Source of the DNA: Ruegeria sp. 6PALISEP08
GTDB lineage: Bacteria; Pseudomonadota; Alphaproteobacteria; Rhodobacterales; Rhodobacteraceae
Assembly: GCF_001238295.1 (NCBI RefSeq)
Contig: NZ_LGXZ01000019.1
Location: 1 to 44,589 of the forward strand
Reading direction: 5' to 3'
Length of the DNA: 44,589 nt
The notes under the pieces are model-generated. The model was not told the origin of the DNA. It worked only from the letters and a program-made list of their open reading frames with translations, and ran no database searches. Within the stretch, counting starts at the first letter, position 1; every line of letters starts with the position of its first letter. Positions 1 through 8,667 of this stretch are shown here, piece after piece. Both the position numbers and the translations under genes were made by a program.

Positions 1-84
1 AAGCCGAAGCCGAAGCCGAAGCCGAAGCCGAAGCCGAAGCCGAAGCCGAAGCCGAAGCCGAAGCCGAAGCCGAAGCCGAAGCCG
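1..84 (+). repeat. Tandem hexanucleotide repeat (AAGCCG)14, coding for (Ala-Glu)n
   Basis: Fourteen perfect copies of AAGCCG run from the window edge to position 84, and the array may extend further upstream. In the frame of the Mic60 homologue each unit adds Ala-Glu. Because the unit is 6 nt, slippage would change the length of the acidic cytoplasmic tract without shifting the frame. Confidence 0.97.
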
Positions 85-1115
85 AAGCGCCAACGGAAGA
101 GACCGTTTCGGTCGAAGATAAGACTGTTGAGCGTGTGGTGGAAAAACGCGGTGGCTTTGTGCCCGCTTTGCTGGGTGGTGCCATTGCGGCCGCTGTTGGG
201 TTTGCGCTGGGCAATGGCGGGCTGTTGCCGGGTGGTACGGACAACTCGGAAGCCCTGGCCGCGCTGGAATCGAAACTGGCGGATCAGTCGGATCAAATCG
301 CCAAGCTCTCACAAGCGCTGACAAACAGCCCGGATACCTCTGGCTTGACGGATCAGATCAAAGCGCTGTCGGACAAACTGACCCCCGTCGAAGGTGACCT
401 GAACGCGGTCAGGTCCTCGGTTGAGACGCTGTCTGGTCAGGTTTCGCCATTGTCGGATCGGATCGCAGCACTTGAGAAAGCCCCAATTGAATCCAATACG
501 TCACCTGAAGCCACAGCCGCATTTGAGGCTGAACTAAAAAAGCTTCAAGACTCGCTAGCCGCGCAACGGGCTGAGGTTGAAAAGATGGTGTCGGATGCGC
601 AGGCTCTTGAGGCGAAAGCATCCGCCGACGCGCAAACAGCGACAAACGCCGCGGTTTTGTCTCGTCTGCGTGGGCAGTTGGACGCGGGCCAACCCTTTTC
701 CGAACTGGTTGCTGAATTGAAAGCGGGCGGCATAGATGTGCCGGGTGCTTTGACTGGGCCCGCTGAGAAAGGCGTGGAAACCTTGTCTTCTTTGCGGGCG
801 TCATTTGACCCTGCAGCCCGGACCGCGCTTGCGAGCGCGCGCGATGCGGATAAAGGCGCGGGCCTGATCGCGTTCTTGCAACGGCAGACAGGCGCGCGTT
901 CGGTCACGCCTCAAGATGGGGATGGACCTGACGCAGTCCTGTCACGCGCGCAGTCTGCGCTGGCGGATGGAGATCTGTCCAAGGCGCTGAACGAACTGAA
1001 ATCACTTCCCGAAGCGGCGCAGACCGCGATGGCCGATTGGGAGCAGGCGGCCCAGACACGGGTCTCTGCCGTCGATGCGGCGAACTCATTGGCTTCCAGC
1101 CTGAACTCGAACTGA
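1..1115 (+). CDS. Mic60/mitofilin-family inner membrane protein (5' partial)
   Basis: The reading frame is open from the left window edge, so the true start lies outside. The visible part begins with an acidic (Ala-Glu)n tract encoded by a hexanucleotide repeat, followed by a short linker and one hydrophobic Gly/Ala-rich membrane segment at about nt 150-220. A long Ala/Leu/Glu/Gln-rich region with coiled-coil character follows. The last ~70 residues (ALADGDLSKALNELKSL onward) resemble the C-terminal mitofilin signature. In Alphaproteobacteria this family (COG4223) is the homologue of mitochondrial Mic60, which shapes and tethers inner membranes, and it usually sits in the haem gene cluster beside hemY, as here (10-nt gap). 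By family knowledge the N-terminus is cytoplasmic and the coiled coil periplasmic. The Mic60 assignment rests on architecture and context, not an alignment. Confidence 0.8.
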   Translation, partial: AEAEAEAEAEAEAEAEAEAEAEAEAEAEAPTEETVSVEDKTVERVVEKRGGFVPALLGGAIAAAVGFALGNGGLLPGGTDNSEALAALESKLADQSDQIAKLSQALTNSPDTSGLTDQIKALSDKLTPVEGDLNAVRSSVETLSGQVSPLSDRIAALEKAPIESNTSPEATAAFEAELKKLQDSLAAQRAEVEKMVSDAQALEAKASADAQTATNAAVLSRLRGQLDAGQPFSELVAELKAGGIDVPGALTGPAEKGVETLSSLRASFDPAARTALASARDADKGAGLIAFLQRQTGARSVTPQDGDGPDAVLSRAQSALADGDLSKALNELKSLPEAAQTAMADWEQAAQTRVSAVDAANSLASSLNSN

Positions 1116-1125
1116 AGGACCTGCC

Positions 1126-2619
1126 ATGCTGTGGTCACTGTTTAAGATCCTTGTTTTTGTTGCGATTATCGGCCTGCTGGCGCTGGGCGGTCACTTCCTG
1201 ATGCAAACCAGCGGTGGGGTGCAGATCACCGTCGCAGGCACGGAATTTACGCTAGGGCCTTTGCAGTCCGTGATTACGCTGGGTGTACTGGTGTTTGCGG
1301 TCTGGCTGTTCTTCAAGCTGCTCAGCCTGCTGGTTGCCACGCTGAAGTTCCTCAATGGCGATGAAACGGCCCTGTCGCGGTATTTCGACCGCAGTCGCGA
1401 ACAGCGCGGATATCAGGCGCTGGCGGATGGTCTGATGGCATTGGCTTCGGGTGAAGGGCGCGCAGCGATGACCAAAGCCAACAAGGCCGAGAAGTTGCTG
1501 AACAAGCCGGATCTAACCAACCTGCTGGTGGCGCAAGCCGCTGAGATGACAGGGGACACCAAGAAAGCGGCGGACACTTACAAGAAACTTGTGACCAACA
1601 ATGCGACTCGTTTTGTTGGCGTGCGCGGGATCATGAAGCAGAAACTGGCTGAAGGTGATGATGAAACCGCCCGCAAGCTGGCCGAAAAAGCGCTGGCGAT
1701 CAAACCGCGCCATGAAGAAACGCAAGACGTTCTTTTGAACCTTCAGACCAAGGCGCAGGATTGGGCCGGGGCGCGATCGACACTGACCTCTAAGTTGAAA
1801 GCGGGGTATCTGCCGCGCGACGTGTTCAAGCGTCGTGATGCGGTTCTCGCACTGTCCGAAGCAAAGGTCATTCTGGATGAAGACGCGAGCCTAGAACAAC
1901 AGGAACACGCGATCGAAGCCAATCGTCTGTCGCCTGATCTGGTGCCTGCCGCGGCCATGGCGGCCCGTGCGTATATTGCCAAAGGCAAACCCCGGCTGGC
2001 GACAAAGATCCTGAAAAAGGCATGGGAGGCGCAGCCGCACCCTGACCTTGCCCACGCTTTCGCCGAGATTGCGCCGGATGAGACCCCGGACCAGCGGATC
2101 AAACGGTTCACCGCGCTGACCCGTATTCACCCTGAGAATATGGAAACTCGTTTGATTCTGGCCGAATTGAACATTGTGGCTGAAGATTTCCCCGAAGCCC
2201 GCCGCGCGCTGGGGGATGTGGTCGAAAAACAGGGTGATGCGCGGGCTTATACGTTGATGGCTGCGATTGAACGGGGTGAGGGTGCCTCGGACGCTGTTGT
2301 GCAAGGCTGGCTCGCCAAAGCGTTGAATGCGCCGCGCGGTCCGCAATGGGTATGCACCAATTGCCATGATATCCAACCTGAATGGGGGCCGGTCTGTCTG
2401 AATTGCGGCAGTTTTGATACGCTCATCTGGCAGACGCCTCAAACGCCCGAGATCGCAAGCGCGACTGGTGTACACATGCTGCCTTTGATCGTTGGTGCGC
2501 TTGAGGATCAATCAGAAGAGCCCGAGGTTGTGGAGCCTGCGGAAGAAGAAGACGTGGTCGAAGTGACAGCAGATGCTGTTGAGGTTGCGGAAGAGGCCGA
2601 GGCTCAAAAGCAGGCCTGA
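1126..2619 (+). CDS. hemY: HemY-like TPR membrane protein with C-terminal zinc ribbon
   Basis: This 497-aa protein belongs to the HemY N-terminal family (COG3898), named for its place in haem operons although it is not the protoporphyrinogen oxidase HemY of Bacillus. Two membrane helices lie at about residues 5-25 and 45-70. A long alpha-helical TPR-like region follows (about 90-400). A four-cysteine knuckle, CTNC (410-413) and CLNC (424-427), precedes an acidic Glu/Val-rich tail. The knuckle recalls the rubredoxin-like C-terminus of LapB/YciM. The start is ATG after an AAGGAC-type ribosome site, 10 nt downstream of the Mic60 stop, so the two are co-transcribed. The biochemical role of this family is not settled; a scaffold role in tetrapyrrole or envelope assembly is inference. 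Confidence 0.88.
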   Translation: MLWSLFKILVFVAIIGLLALGGHFLMQTSGGVQITVAGTEFTLGPLQSVITLGVLVFAVWLFFKLLSLLVATLKFLNGDETALSRYFDRSREQRGYQALADGLMALASGEGRAAMTKANKAEKLLNKPDLTNLLVAQAAEMTGDTKKAADTYKKLVTNNATRFVGVRGIMKQKLAEGDDETARKLAEKALAIKPRHEETQDVLLNLQTKAQDWAGARSTLTSKLKAGYLPRDVFKRRDAVLALSEAKVILDEDASLEQQEHAIEANRLSPDLVPAAAMAARAYIAKGKPRLATKILKKAWEAQPHPDLAHAFAEIAPDETPDQRIKRFTALTRIHPENMETRLILAELNIVAEDFPEARRALGDVVEKQGDARAYTLMAAIERGEGASDAVVQGWLAKALNAPRGPQWVCTNCHDIQPEWGPVCLNCGSFDTLIWQTPQTPEIASATGVHMLPLIVGALEDQSEEPEVVEPAEEEDVVEVTADAVEVAEEAEAQKQA

Positions 2620-2626
2620 GGCCTGC
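2610..2626 (+). terminator. Hairpin around the hemY stop codon
   Basis: GCAGGCC and GGCCTGC form a perfect 7-bp stem whose loop is the TGA stop codon of hemY. No T-run follows, so it is at best a weak or factor-assisted terminator, or an mRNA-stabilising hairpin. Confidence 0.35.
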
Positions 2627-2704
2627 AAAATCCAACTGTGAATTGTCCCAGCCGAATCCGTTTGCTAACGTCGCCTTCACGTCGGGGAGGGCGCTCAAAC
2701 CGAA

Positions 2705-3802
2705 ATGCTGGATTACTCGCATAACGCCTGGTTGGTGGCGGCATCGCTTGCCGTGGCCCTGATGGCCGGGTTCACCGGTCTGTACCTGACGCATGGCGCA
2801 TCAAAGCTGGACAGTCAGCGGCGCAAGCTAGTGGTGGCCCTGGCCGCTGTCGTTCTCGGCGGTGGCATCTGGTCGATGCATTTTGTGGCGATGCTGGGTC
2901 TGCAACTGCCAATCCTGTTTTATTACGATGCCTTGATCACACTCATGTCGGCGCTGGTTGCGATCCTAATGGTCGGGTTGGCGCTTTTGCTGCTGCATTT
3001 CAGACCCCGATCGGTGCAAACGATGATTGGGTCCGGGGTGATTGTGGGGCTGGGTATCGTCGTGATGCATTATGTCGGCATGGCGGGAATGCAGCTGTGC
3101 CGTCCTGTGTACAATGTGTTCGACGTTGTTCTGTCGACTTTGGCATCGGTGATATTGTCCGTGGCCGCTATTTGGGTCGCTTATGGCAACCGAACCCAAC
3201 GCAACATACTTCTGGGCACGGTTTGTTTCGGGCTGGCAGTGTTTACCATGCATTTTGTCGCCACGGGCTTGACCGATTTTGTTGCAAGCGAAAGCCCCGG
3301 TGGTGCGGGCCCTGCGCTGGACAATCAAGTGTTGGCGATGGGGGTGACCGTATCCGTCTTCCTGATCTGTGGCGCCTTCTTGCTGACCGGTATCACGTTC
3401 ATTGAACCAAAACCCGAGGCCGAGCCCGCTGCCGCTGCCCCAGAACCCATGCCCGAACCAACGCAGATGCGCGCCGGTGTCCCGTTTGAGCGTGAAGGCC
3501 AAACGTTCTTTGCTGAACCTTCCCGGATTGCCGCCATTCGGGCCGAGGGGCATTACACCGTCCTTTATATGGGTGCAGAGAAACTGTTCTGCCCATGGTC
3601 GATCACCGATGCGGAAACGCGACTGCATCCCGAAGGGTTCTTGCGGGCGCATCGCAGCTATCTGGTGAATCCCAAACATGTCTCGAGTTTCGAGCGGCAC
3701 AAGGACAACGGCACTTGTTACTTCGATGGTGTGGATGCGCTGACCAAAGTGCCGGTCAGCCGATCACGTCTAACGGACATTCGCGAGGCGCTGGGCCTTT
3801 GA
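2705..3802 (+). CDS. coxC: MHYT-domain membrane sensor with LytTR DNA-binding domain (CoxC-like)
   Basis: The N-terminal ~245 residues hold seven predicted membrane helices with the three diagnostic MHYT-type motifs, MHFV at 58, MHYV at 121 and MHFV at 182. The MHYT domain is thought to bind a metal, possibly copper, and to sense diatomic gases. A Pro/Glu-rich linker leads to a C-terminal LytTR DNA-binding domain (about 262-365, with EGHYTVLYMG and RAHRSYLVNP). This MHYT-LytTR fusion is the architecture of CoxC and CoxH, the regulators of CO oxidation genes in carboxydotrophs. It sits directly upstream of coxM in the same direction, as in those clusters. The start is the ATG at 2705; a GGGAGG sits rather far upstream. 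The family assignment is firm; CO as the signal and the coxMSL promoter as target are inference. CoxH would be the alternative name. Confidence 0.85.
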   Translation: MLDYSHNAWLVAASLAVALMAGFTGLYLTHGASKLDSQRRKLVVALAAVVLGGGIWSMHFVAMLGLQLPILFYYDALITLMSALVAILMVGLALLLLHFRPRSVQTMIGSGVIVGLGIVVMHYVGMAGMQLCRPVYNVFDVVLSTLASVILSVAAIWVAYGNRTQRNILLGTVCFGLAVFTMHFVATGLTDFVASESPGGAGPALDNQVLAMGVTVSVFLICGAFLLTGITFIEPKPEAEPAAAAPEPMPEPTQMRAGVPFEREGQTFFAEPSRIAAIRAEGHYTVLYMGAEKLFCPWSITDAETRLHPEGFLRAHRSYLVNPKHVSSFERHKDNGTCYFDGVDALTKVPVSRSRLTDIREALGL

Positions 3803-3941
3803 TCGCAACTCGTGCCGCCCATTCGCATTTCGTGAAACAAGCTGCGCGCCCCGTTTTCCTTAACTGGATCGGCTAGATCCACCGCTCTTTCCTTTCCTCA
3901 GGTCCCCCAAGGCATACCGCTCGGACCCAGGGAGGAAAAAC

Positions 3942-4775
3942 ATGATACCAGCCGGTTTTGAGTATCACAGGCCAGGCGATATCGCCTCGGCCATTGGCAT
4001 TCTACAGGAACACGGAGACGAGGCCCGCGTGATTGCGGGCGGTCACAGCCTGATCCCCATGATGAAACTGCGCATGACTGACATGAGCCATCTGGTTGAT
4101 CTTCAGGCTATCGAGGAACTCAAGGGGATCGAGATCGAGTCAGACATCGTGACTTTGGGCGCGATGGTGACGCAGCACGAGTTGATCACGCATGACGGGC
4201 TGGCCTCGGCAATTCCTCTGATCCGCGAAGCCGCGCTGCAAATCGCTGATCCTCAGGTGCGCTACGTGGGTACCGTTGGCGGAAATGTGGCCAATGGTGA
4301 TCCGGGCAATGACATGCCTGGGTTGATGCAATGCCTGAATGCCACCTTCGAACTGTCGGGGCCGGACGGCAATCGCAGCGTAGCAGCGCGGGAATTCTAC
4401 GAGGCGGCATATTTCACAGCCCGCGAGGAGGAGGAAATCCTGACACGGATTTCTATTCCAAAGCCGGGCGCGGGAATTGGTCAGGCTTATGAAAAGCAAA
4501 AGCGCAAGATTGGCGACTACGCCACTGCAGCCGCCGCGGTGATGGTCGGCAACGGCACTGCTTCGGTCGCAATGACCAATCTGGCCGACACGCCCATTTG
4601 GTCCGAAGACGCGAGCAATGCACTGGCTGGTGGGGACGTCGAAGGTTGCGTGGCCGCAATGCTCGATGCGATCGATCCGGTTGCTGACAATCGCGGACCT
4701 GTCGAATTCAAGAAACATGTGGCCGCCGTAATGCTGCGCCGCGCCATCGACCGCGCTCAGAACCGCGCGGGTTGA
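3942..4775 (+). CDS. coxM: Carbon monoxide dehydrogenase medium (FAD) subunit
   Basis: This 277-aa flavoprotein subunit passes electrons from the CoxS iron-sulfur clusters to FAD and on to the quinone pool or respiratory chain. The two FAD pyrophosphate-binding motifs are intact: AGGHS at 32-36 and TVGGN at 111-115, the positions I recall for Oligotropha (Afipia) carboxidovorans CoxM. A CO dehydrogenase flavoprotein C-terminal domain follows (about 175-277). An AGGGAGG ribosome site 6 nt before the ATG fixes the start. It is the first structural gene of coxMSLDEF-G, after a 139-bp gap from the regulator; that gap probably holds the operon promoter, though I could not identify it. coxS follows after 12 nt. 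Confidence 0.96.
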   Translation: MIPAGFEYHRPGDIASAIGILQEHGDEARVIAGGHSLIPMMKLRMTDMSHLVDLQAIEELKGIEIESDIVTLGAMVTQHELITHDGLASAIPLIREAALQIADPQVRYVGTVGGNVANGDPGNDMPGLMQCLNATFELSGPDGNRSVAAREFYEAAYFTAREEEEILTRISIPKPGAGIGQAYEKQKRKIGDYATAAAAVMVGNGTASVAMTNLADTPIWSEDASNALAGGDVEGCVAAMLDAIDPVADNRGPVEFKKHVAAVMLRRAIDRAQNRAG

Positions 4776-4787
4776 GGGGAGGACATC

Positions 4788-5278
<491 letters not shown>

Positions 5279-5282
<4 letters not shown>

Positions 5283-7696
5283 ACGATCAGACTCTGACCC
5301 CCGAAGAACGCGCCGCCAATCTCAAAGGTATGGGCTGCGCCCGTAAACGCGTCGAAGACGTGCGCTTTACCCAGGGCAAGGGCAACTACGTTGATGACAT
5401 CAAGCTGGATGGGATGCTGTTTGGCGACTTTGTGCGCTCCCCCTACGCACATGCCCGCGTTGTCACTGTAAACAAAGAGGCGGCCTTGGCCGTACCCGGA
5501 GTGGTCGCCGTTCTGACCGCTGAGGATCTGGCCCCGCTGGGATTGCACTGGATGCCGACTTTGGCCGGTGACAAGCAGATGGTGCTGGCGGACGGCAAGG
5601 TGCTGTTCCAAGGCCAGGAGGTAGCTTATGTCGTGGCCGAAGACCGTTATATCGCGGCGGATGCGGTGGAACTGGTCGAGGTTGAATACGAAGAGCTGCC
5701 CGTCATTACTGACCCGTTCGAGGCGCTGAAATCCGACGTGGTGCTGCGCGAAGACCTCGAAGGTCAGACCGAAGGCGCGCATGGTCCCCGCAAGCATCAC
5801 AATCATATCTTCACCTGGGAACAGGGCGACAAGGACGCGACTGAGGCCATTCTGGCCGAAGCCGACGTGGTCGCTGAAGAGATGGTGTATTACCATCGCA
5901 CCCACCCGTGCCCGCTAGAGACCTGCGGCTGCGTGGCTTCGATGGACAAGGTGACCGGCAAGCTGACGCTTTACGGCACGTTTCAGGCGCCTCATGCGAT
6001 CCGGACTGTTGTGTCGCTGATCTCGGGTCTGGCCGAGCACAACATCCGTGTGATCAGCCCTGATATTGGCGGCGGTTTCGGCAACAAGGTTGGGGCTTAT
6101 GCAGGTTATGTTTGCTCGGTCGTGGCCTCGATTGTGACCGGCAAGCCGGTAAAATGGGTTGAGGATCGGATGGAGAACCTGATGTCCACCGCCTTTGCCC
6201 GCGATTACTGGATGCAGGGCAAGATCGCAGCCACCAAAGACGGCAAGATCACCGGACTGTGGTGTCACACAACTGCCGATCATGGTGGGTTCGACGCCTG
6301 TGCCGACCCGACCAAGTTTCCAGCTGGGTTCATGAACATCTGCACCGGGTCCTATGACATCCCCACCGCTTATCTGGCTGTTGATGGTGTCTACACAAAC
6401 AAGGCTCCGGGTGGGGTGGCCTACCGTTGTTCCTTCCGCGTGACTGAGGCCGCCTATTTTATCGAACGGATGATCGAGGTTTTGGCCATCAAACTGAACA
6501 TGGACGCGGCCGAGCTGCGCCGGATCAATTTCATCAAGGCCGATCAGTTCCCGTACCAGTCCGCGCTGGGCTGGGAATACGATTCGGGCGATTATCACAC
6601 CGCTTGGGAGAAGGCACTGAAGGCCGTGAACTATGAAGGGCTGCGTTCCGAACAGGCGCAGCGGATCGAGGACTTCAAGGCTGGCAAAACCCGCAAGCTG
6701 CTGGGGATTGGTCTGACGCATTTCACCGAGATCGTCGGGGCAGGGCCAGTCAAGAATTGCGATATCCTCGGGCTTGGCATGTTCGACAGTTGCGAAATCC
6801 GCATTCACCCGACGGGATCTGCTATCGCGCGACTGGGGACGATCAGTCAGGGTCAGGGCCATGCCACGACCTTTGCCCAGATCATCGCCACCGAGATTGG
6901 CCTGCCTGCTGATGACATCACGCTGGAGGAAGGCGACACCGACACCGCGCCCTACGGTTTGGGCACCTATGGGTCCCGGTCAACGCCTGTGGCTGGTGCG
7001 GCGACCGCTATGGCCGCACGCAAAATCCGCGCTAAAGCGCAGATGATCGCGGCCTATTTGCTGGAGGTCCATGATAACGACGTTGAATGGGACGTGGACA
7101 GGTTCGCTGTCAAAGGCGCACCTGAGCGGTTCAAGACGATGAAGGAGATCGCCTTTGCGGCCTATAATCAGGCCATTCCCGGGTTGGAACCGGGTCTGGA
7201 GGCCGTCAGCTATTATGATCCGCCGAACATGACCTATCCGTTTGGGGCCTATATCTGCGTTATGGAAATCGACGTGGATACCGGCGAATGGGAAGTTCGG
7301 AAGTTCTACGCGCTGGACGATTGCGGCACCCGGATCAACCCGATGATCATCGACGGGCAGGTCCATGGTGGTGTAACCGAAGCGCTTGCCATCGCGATGG
7401 GTCAGGAAATTGCCTATGATGAGATGGGTAATGTGAAGACAGGCACGCTGATGGACTTCTTCCTGCCGACCGCGTGGGAGACGCCGAACTATATCACCGA
7501 CTTTACGGTGACGCCGTCTCCGCACCATCCGATTGGTGCAAAGGGGGTTGGGGAAAGTCCGAATGTTGGCGGCGTACCTGCGTTCTCGAACGCGGTGCAT
7601 GATGCGTTCCGGCCCTTTGGCTTGGTGCAAAGCCACATGCCGCATGATCATTGGCGGATTTGGAAGATCGCCAATGGGTTGGGGATGCACGGGTAA
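5279..7696 (+). CDS. coxL: Form I aerobic carbon monoxide dehydrogenase large (Mo) subunit
   Basis: This 805-aa catalytic subunit binds molybdopterin cytosine dinucleotide and a Cys-bound copper and oxidises CO with water to CO2, protons and electrons. The active-site loop reads AYRCSFR, with the copper-ligand cysteine at residue 384. This is the signature of form I (true CO dehydrogenase); form II homologues have AYRGAGR. The catalytic glutamate lies in GVGES at about Glu759 and the Gly-rich cofactor loop GGGFGNK is intact. Length is normal for the family (~800). The start overlaps coxS by 4 nt. The stop is followed by a hairpin/repeat element (7708-7786) that separates the structural genes from the maturation genes coxDEF. 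Two long antisense reading frames inside this gene are GC-rich shadows. Confidence 0.97.
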
Positions 7697-7707
7697 CCTG
7701 TTTCGAA

Positions 7708-7786
7708 CCGGCTTTGCCGGTCCGACCAAACGGAGGGGGCTCTGCCCCCTCCGAACCTCCCCCGAGATATTTTTGGCCAGATGAAG
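7708..7786 (+). repeat. Rhodobacterales-type hairpin repeat, copy 1 (coxL-coxD junction)
   Basis: After the coxL stop come a small hairpin (ACCGGC/GCCGGT, about 7707-7721) and a strong one (GGAGGGGG/CCCCCTCC, 7732-7752). They lead into a tail running CCCCCGAG, then an AT-rich ATATTTTT, then GGCCAGATGAAG, ending at 7786. The tail recurs with one substitution and one indel at 26466-26496 upstream of queG. The stem followed by a T-run could act as a partial terminator or processing site that lowers coxDEF expression relative to coxMSL. Confidence 0.8.
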
Positions 7787-7804
7787 ATTGGATCCTGGTT
7801 TTGA
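7781..7804 (+). other. Possible 7-codon leader ORF overlapping the coxD start
   Basis: The ATGAAG at the end of repeat copy 1 opens a frame of seven codons (MKIGSWF) that stops at TGA 7802-7804. That stop overlaps the proposed TTG start of coxD (TTGA). No clear ribosome site precedes the ATG, so translation is uncertain. Confidence 0.25.
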
Positions 7805-8667
7805 CTCTGAAGGATGTACAGAACGAATTGGCCGCGCAGGGCTATGTCGCCGATGATCGTTTGTCTATGGCGCTGCATCTGGCACAGACCTTGGGGCGGC
7901 CGTTGTTGCTGGAAGGTCCGGCCGGTGTTGGCAAGACCGAGGTCGCCAAAGCCATGGCGGGGTGGATGGACACGCGTTTGATCCGGCTGCAGTGTTACGA
8001 AGGGTTGGACGCCAGCCACGCGATCTATGAGTGGAATTACCAGCGGCAGTTGCTGGCGATCCGTGCGAGTGAGGCGCGCGGAGGAGCCGATGAAGCTCAG
8101 CTTTTTTCAGATGAATATTTGCTCAAAAGACCTTTGTTAGAAGCTATATCCGAAGAAAAGCCGCCGGTTTTATTGATTGATGAGATCGATCGTGCGGATG
8201 AGGAGTTCGAGGCGTATTTGCTGGAAATCCTCTCTGACTTTCAGATCACCATCCCGGAACTGGGAACCGTAAAAGCGCAGGTGAGGCCCATCGTAATCCT
8301 GACTGCCAACGGGACGCGGGATTTGTCGGATGCGCTGCGCAGGCGGTGCCTTTACAGTTTCCTTGATTATCCATCGAAGGAAACAGAGATGGCGATCTTG
8401 AGGGCGCGGATGCCTGAGGTTGAAGGTGTTTTGGCCCGTCAGATTATCGGCGTCGTCCAGGCGCTGCGGAGCGAAGACCTTGAGAAAACACCAGGCATTG
8501 CAGAAATGCTCGACTGGGCGGCTGCACTGTCTGGCTTGGGGGTCAATGACCTCGCCAAATCCCGCGATGAGGTTCAGTCCACTCTGGTTTGCTTGCTGAA
8601 GACTGCTGCCGATTATGACGCGGCCCCGCCCGAGGTCATGGACCGCCTAATCGGAAAGGTCGCGTGA
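7801..8667 (+). CDS. coxD: AAA+ ATPase CoxD, CO dehydrogenase active-site maturation
   Basis: CoxD is a MoxR-family AAA+ chaperone-like ATPase. In O. carboxidovorans it is needed to build the sulfur-bridged Mo-Cu site in CoxL after translation. Walker A is GPAGVGKT at about residues 39-46 and Walker B LLIDEID has its acidic pair at about 127-128. A sensor asparagine (TANGTRD) and an arginine pair (RRRCL) follow. The frame stays open back to 7651, but the upstream part overlaps coxL and reads through the hairpin repeat. I therefore place the start at TTG 7801, which gives 288 aa, close to known CoxD. No strong ribosome site precedes it, so the start is the weak point. The stop overlaps the coxE start (TGATG). 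Confidence 0.9.
   Translation: MTLKDVQNELAAQGYVADDRLSMALHLAQTLGRPLLLEGPAGVGKTEVAKAMAGWMDTRLIRLQCYEGLDASHAIYEWNYQRQLLAIRASEARGGADEAQLFSDEYLLKRPLLEAISEEKPPVLLIDEIDRADEEFEAYLLEILSDFQITIPELGTVKAQVRPIVILTANGTRDLSDALRRRCLYSFLDYPSKETEMAILRARMPEVEGVLARQIIGVVQALRSEDLEKTPGIAEMLDWAAALSGLGVNDLAKSRDEVQSTLVCLLKTAADYDAAPPEVMDRLIGKVA

Noticed and set aside
1..84. CRISPR or satellite origin array
   Set aside because: Six-nt perfect tandem units without spacers, in frame with a protein; a coding microsatellite.
127..321. 64-codon frame at the left edge
   Set aside because: It overlaps the Mic60 frame in another phase; the Mic60 frame continues upstream with the (Ala-Glu)n repeat and has the membrane and mitofilin features.
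5915..6862. 315-codon minus frame inside coxL
   Set aside because: Antisense shadow of a gene with full catalytic motifs.
7651..7800. Upstream extension of the CoxD frame
   Set aside because: It overlaps coxL and reads through hairpin repeat sequence; length and N-terminus fit CoxD only from about 7801.
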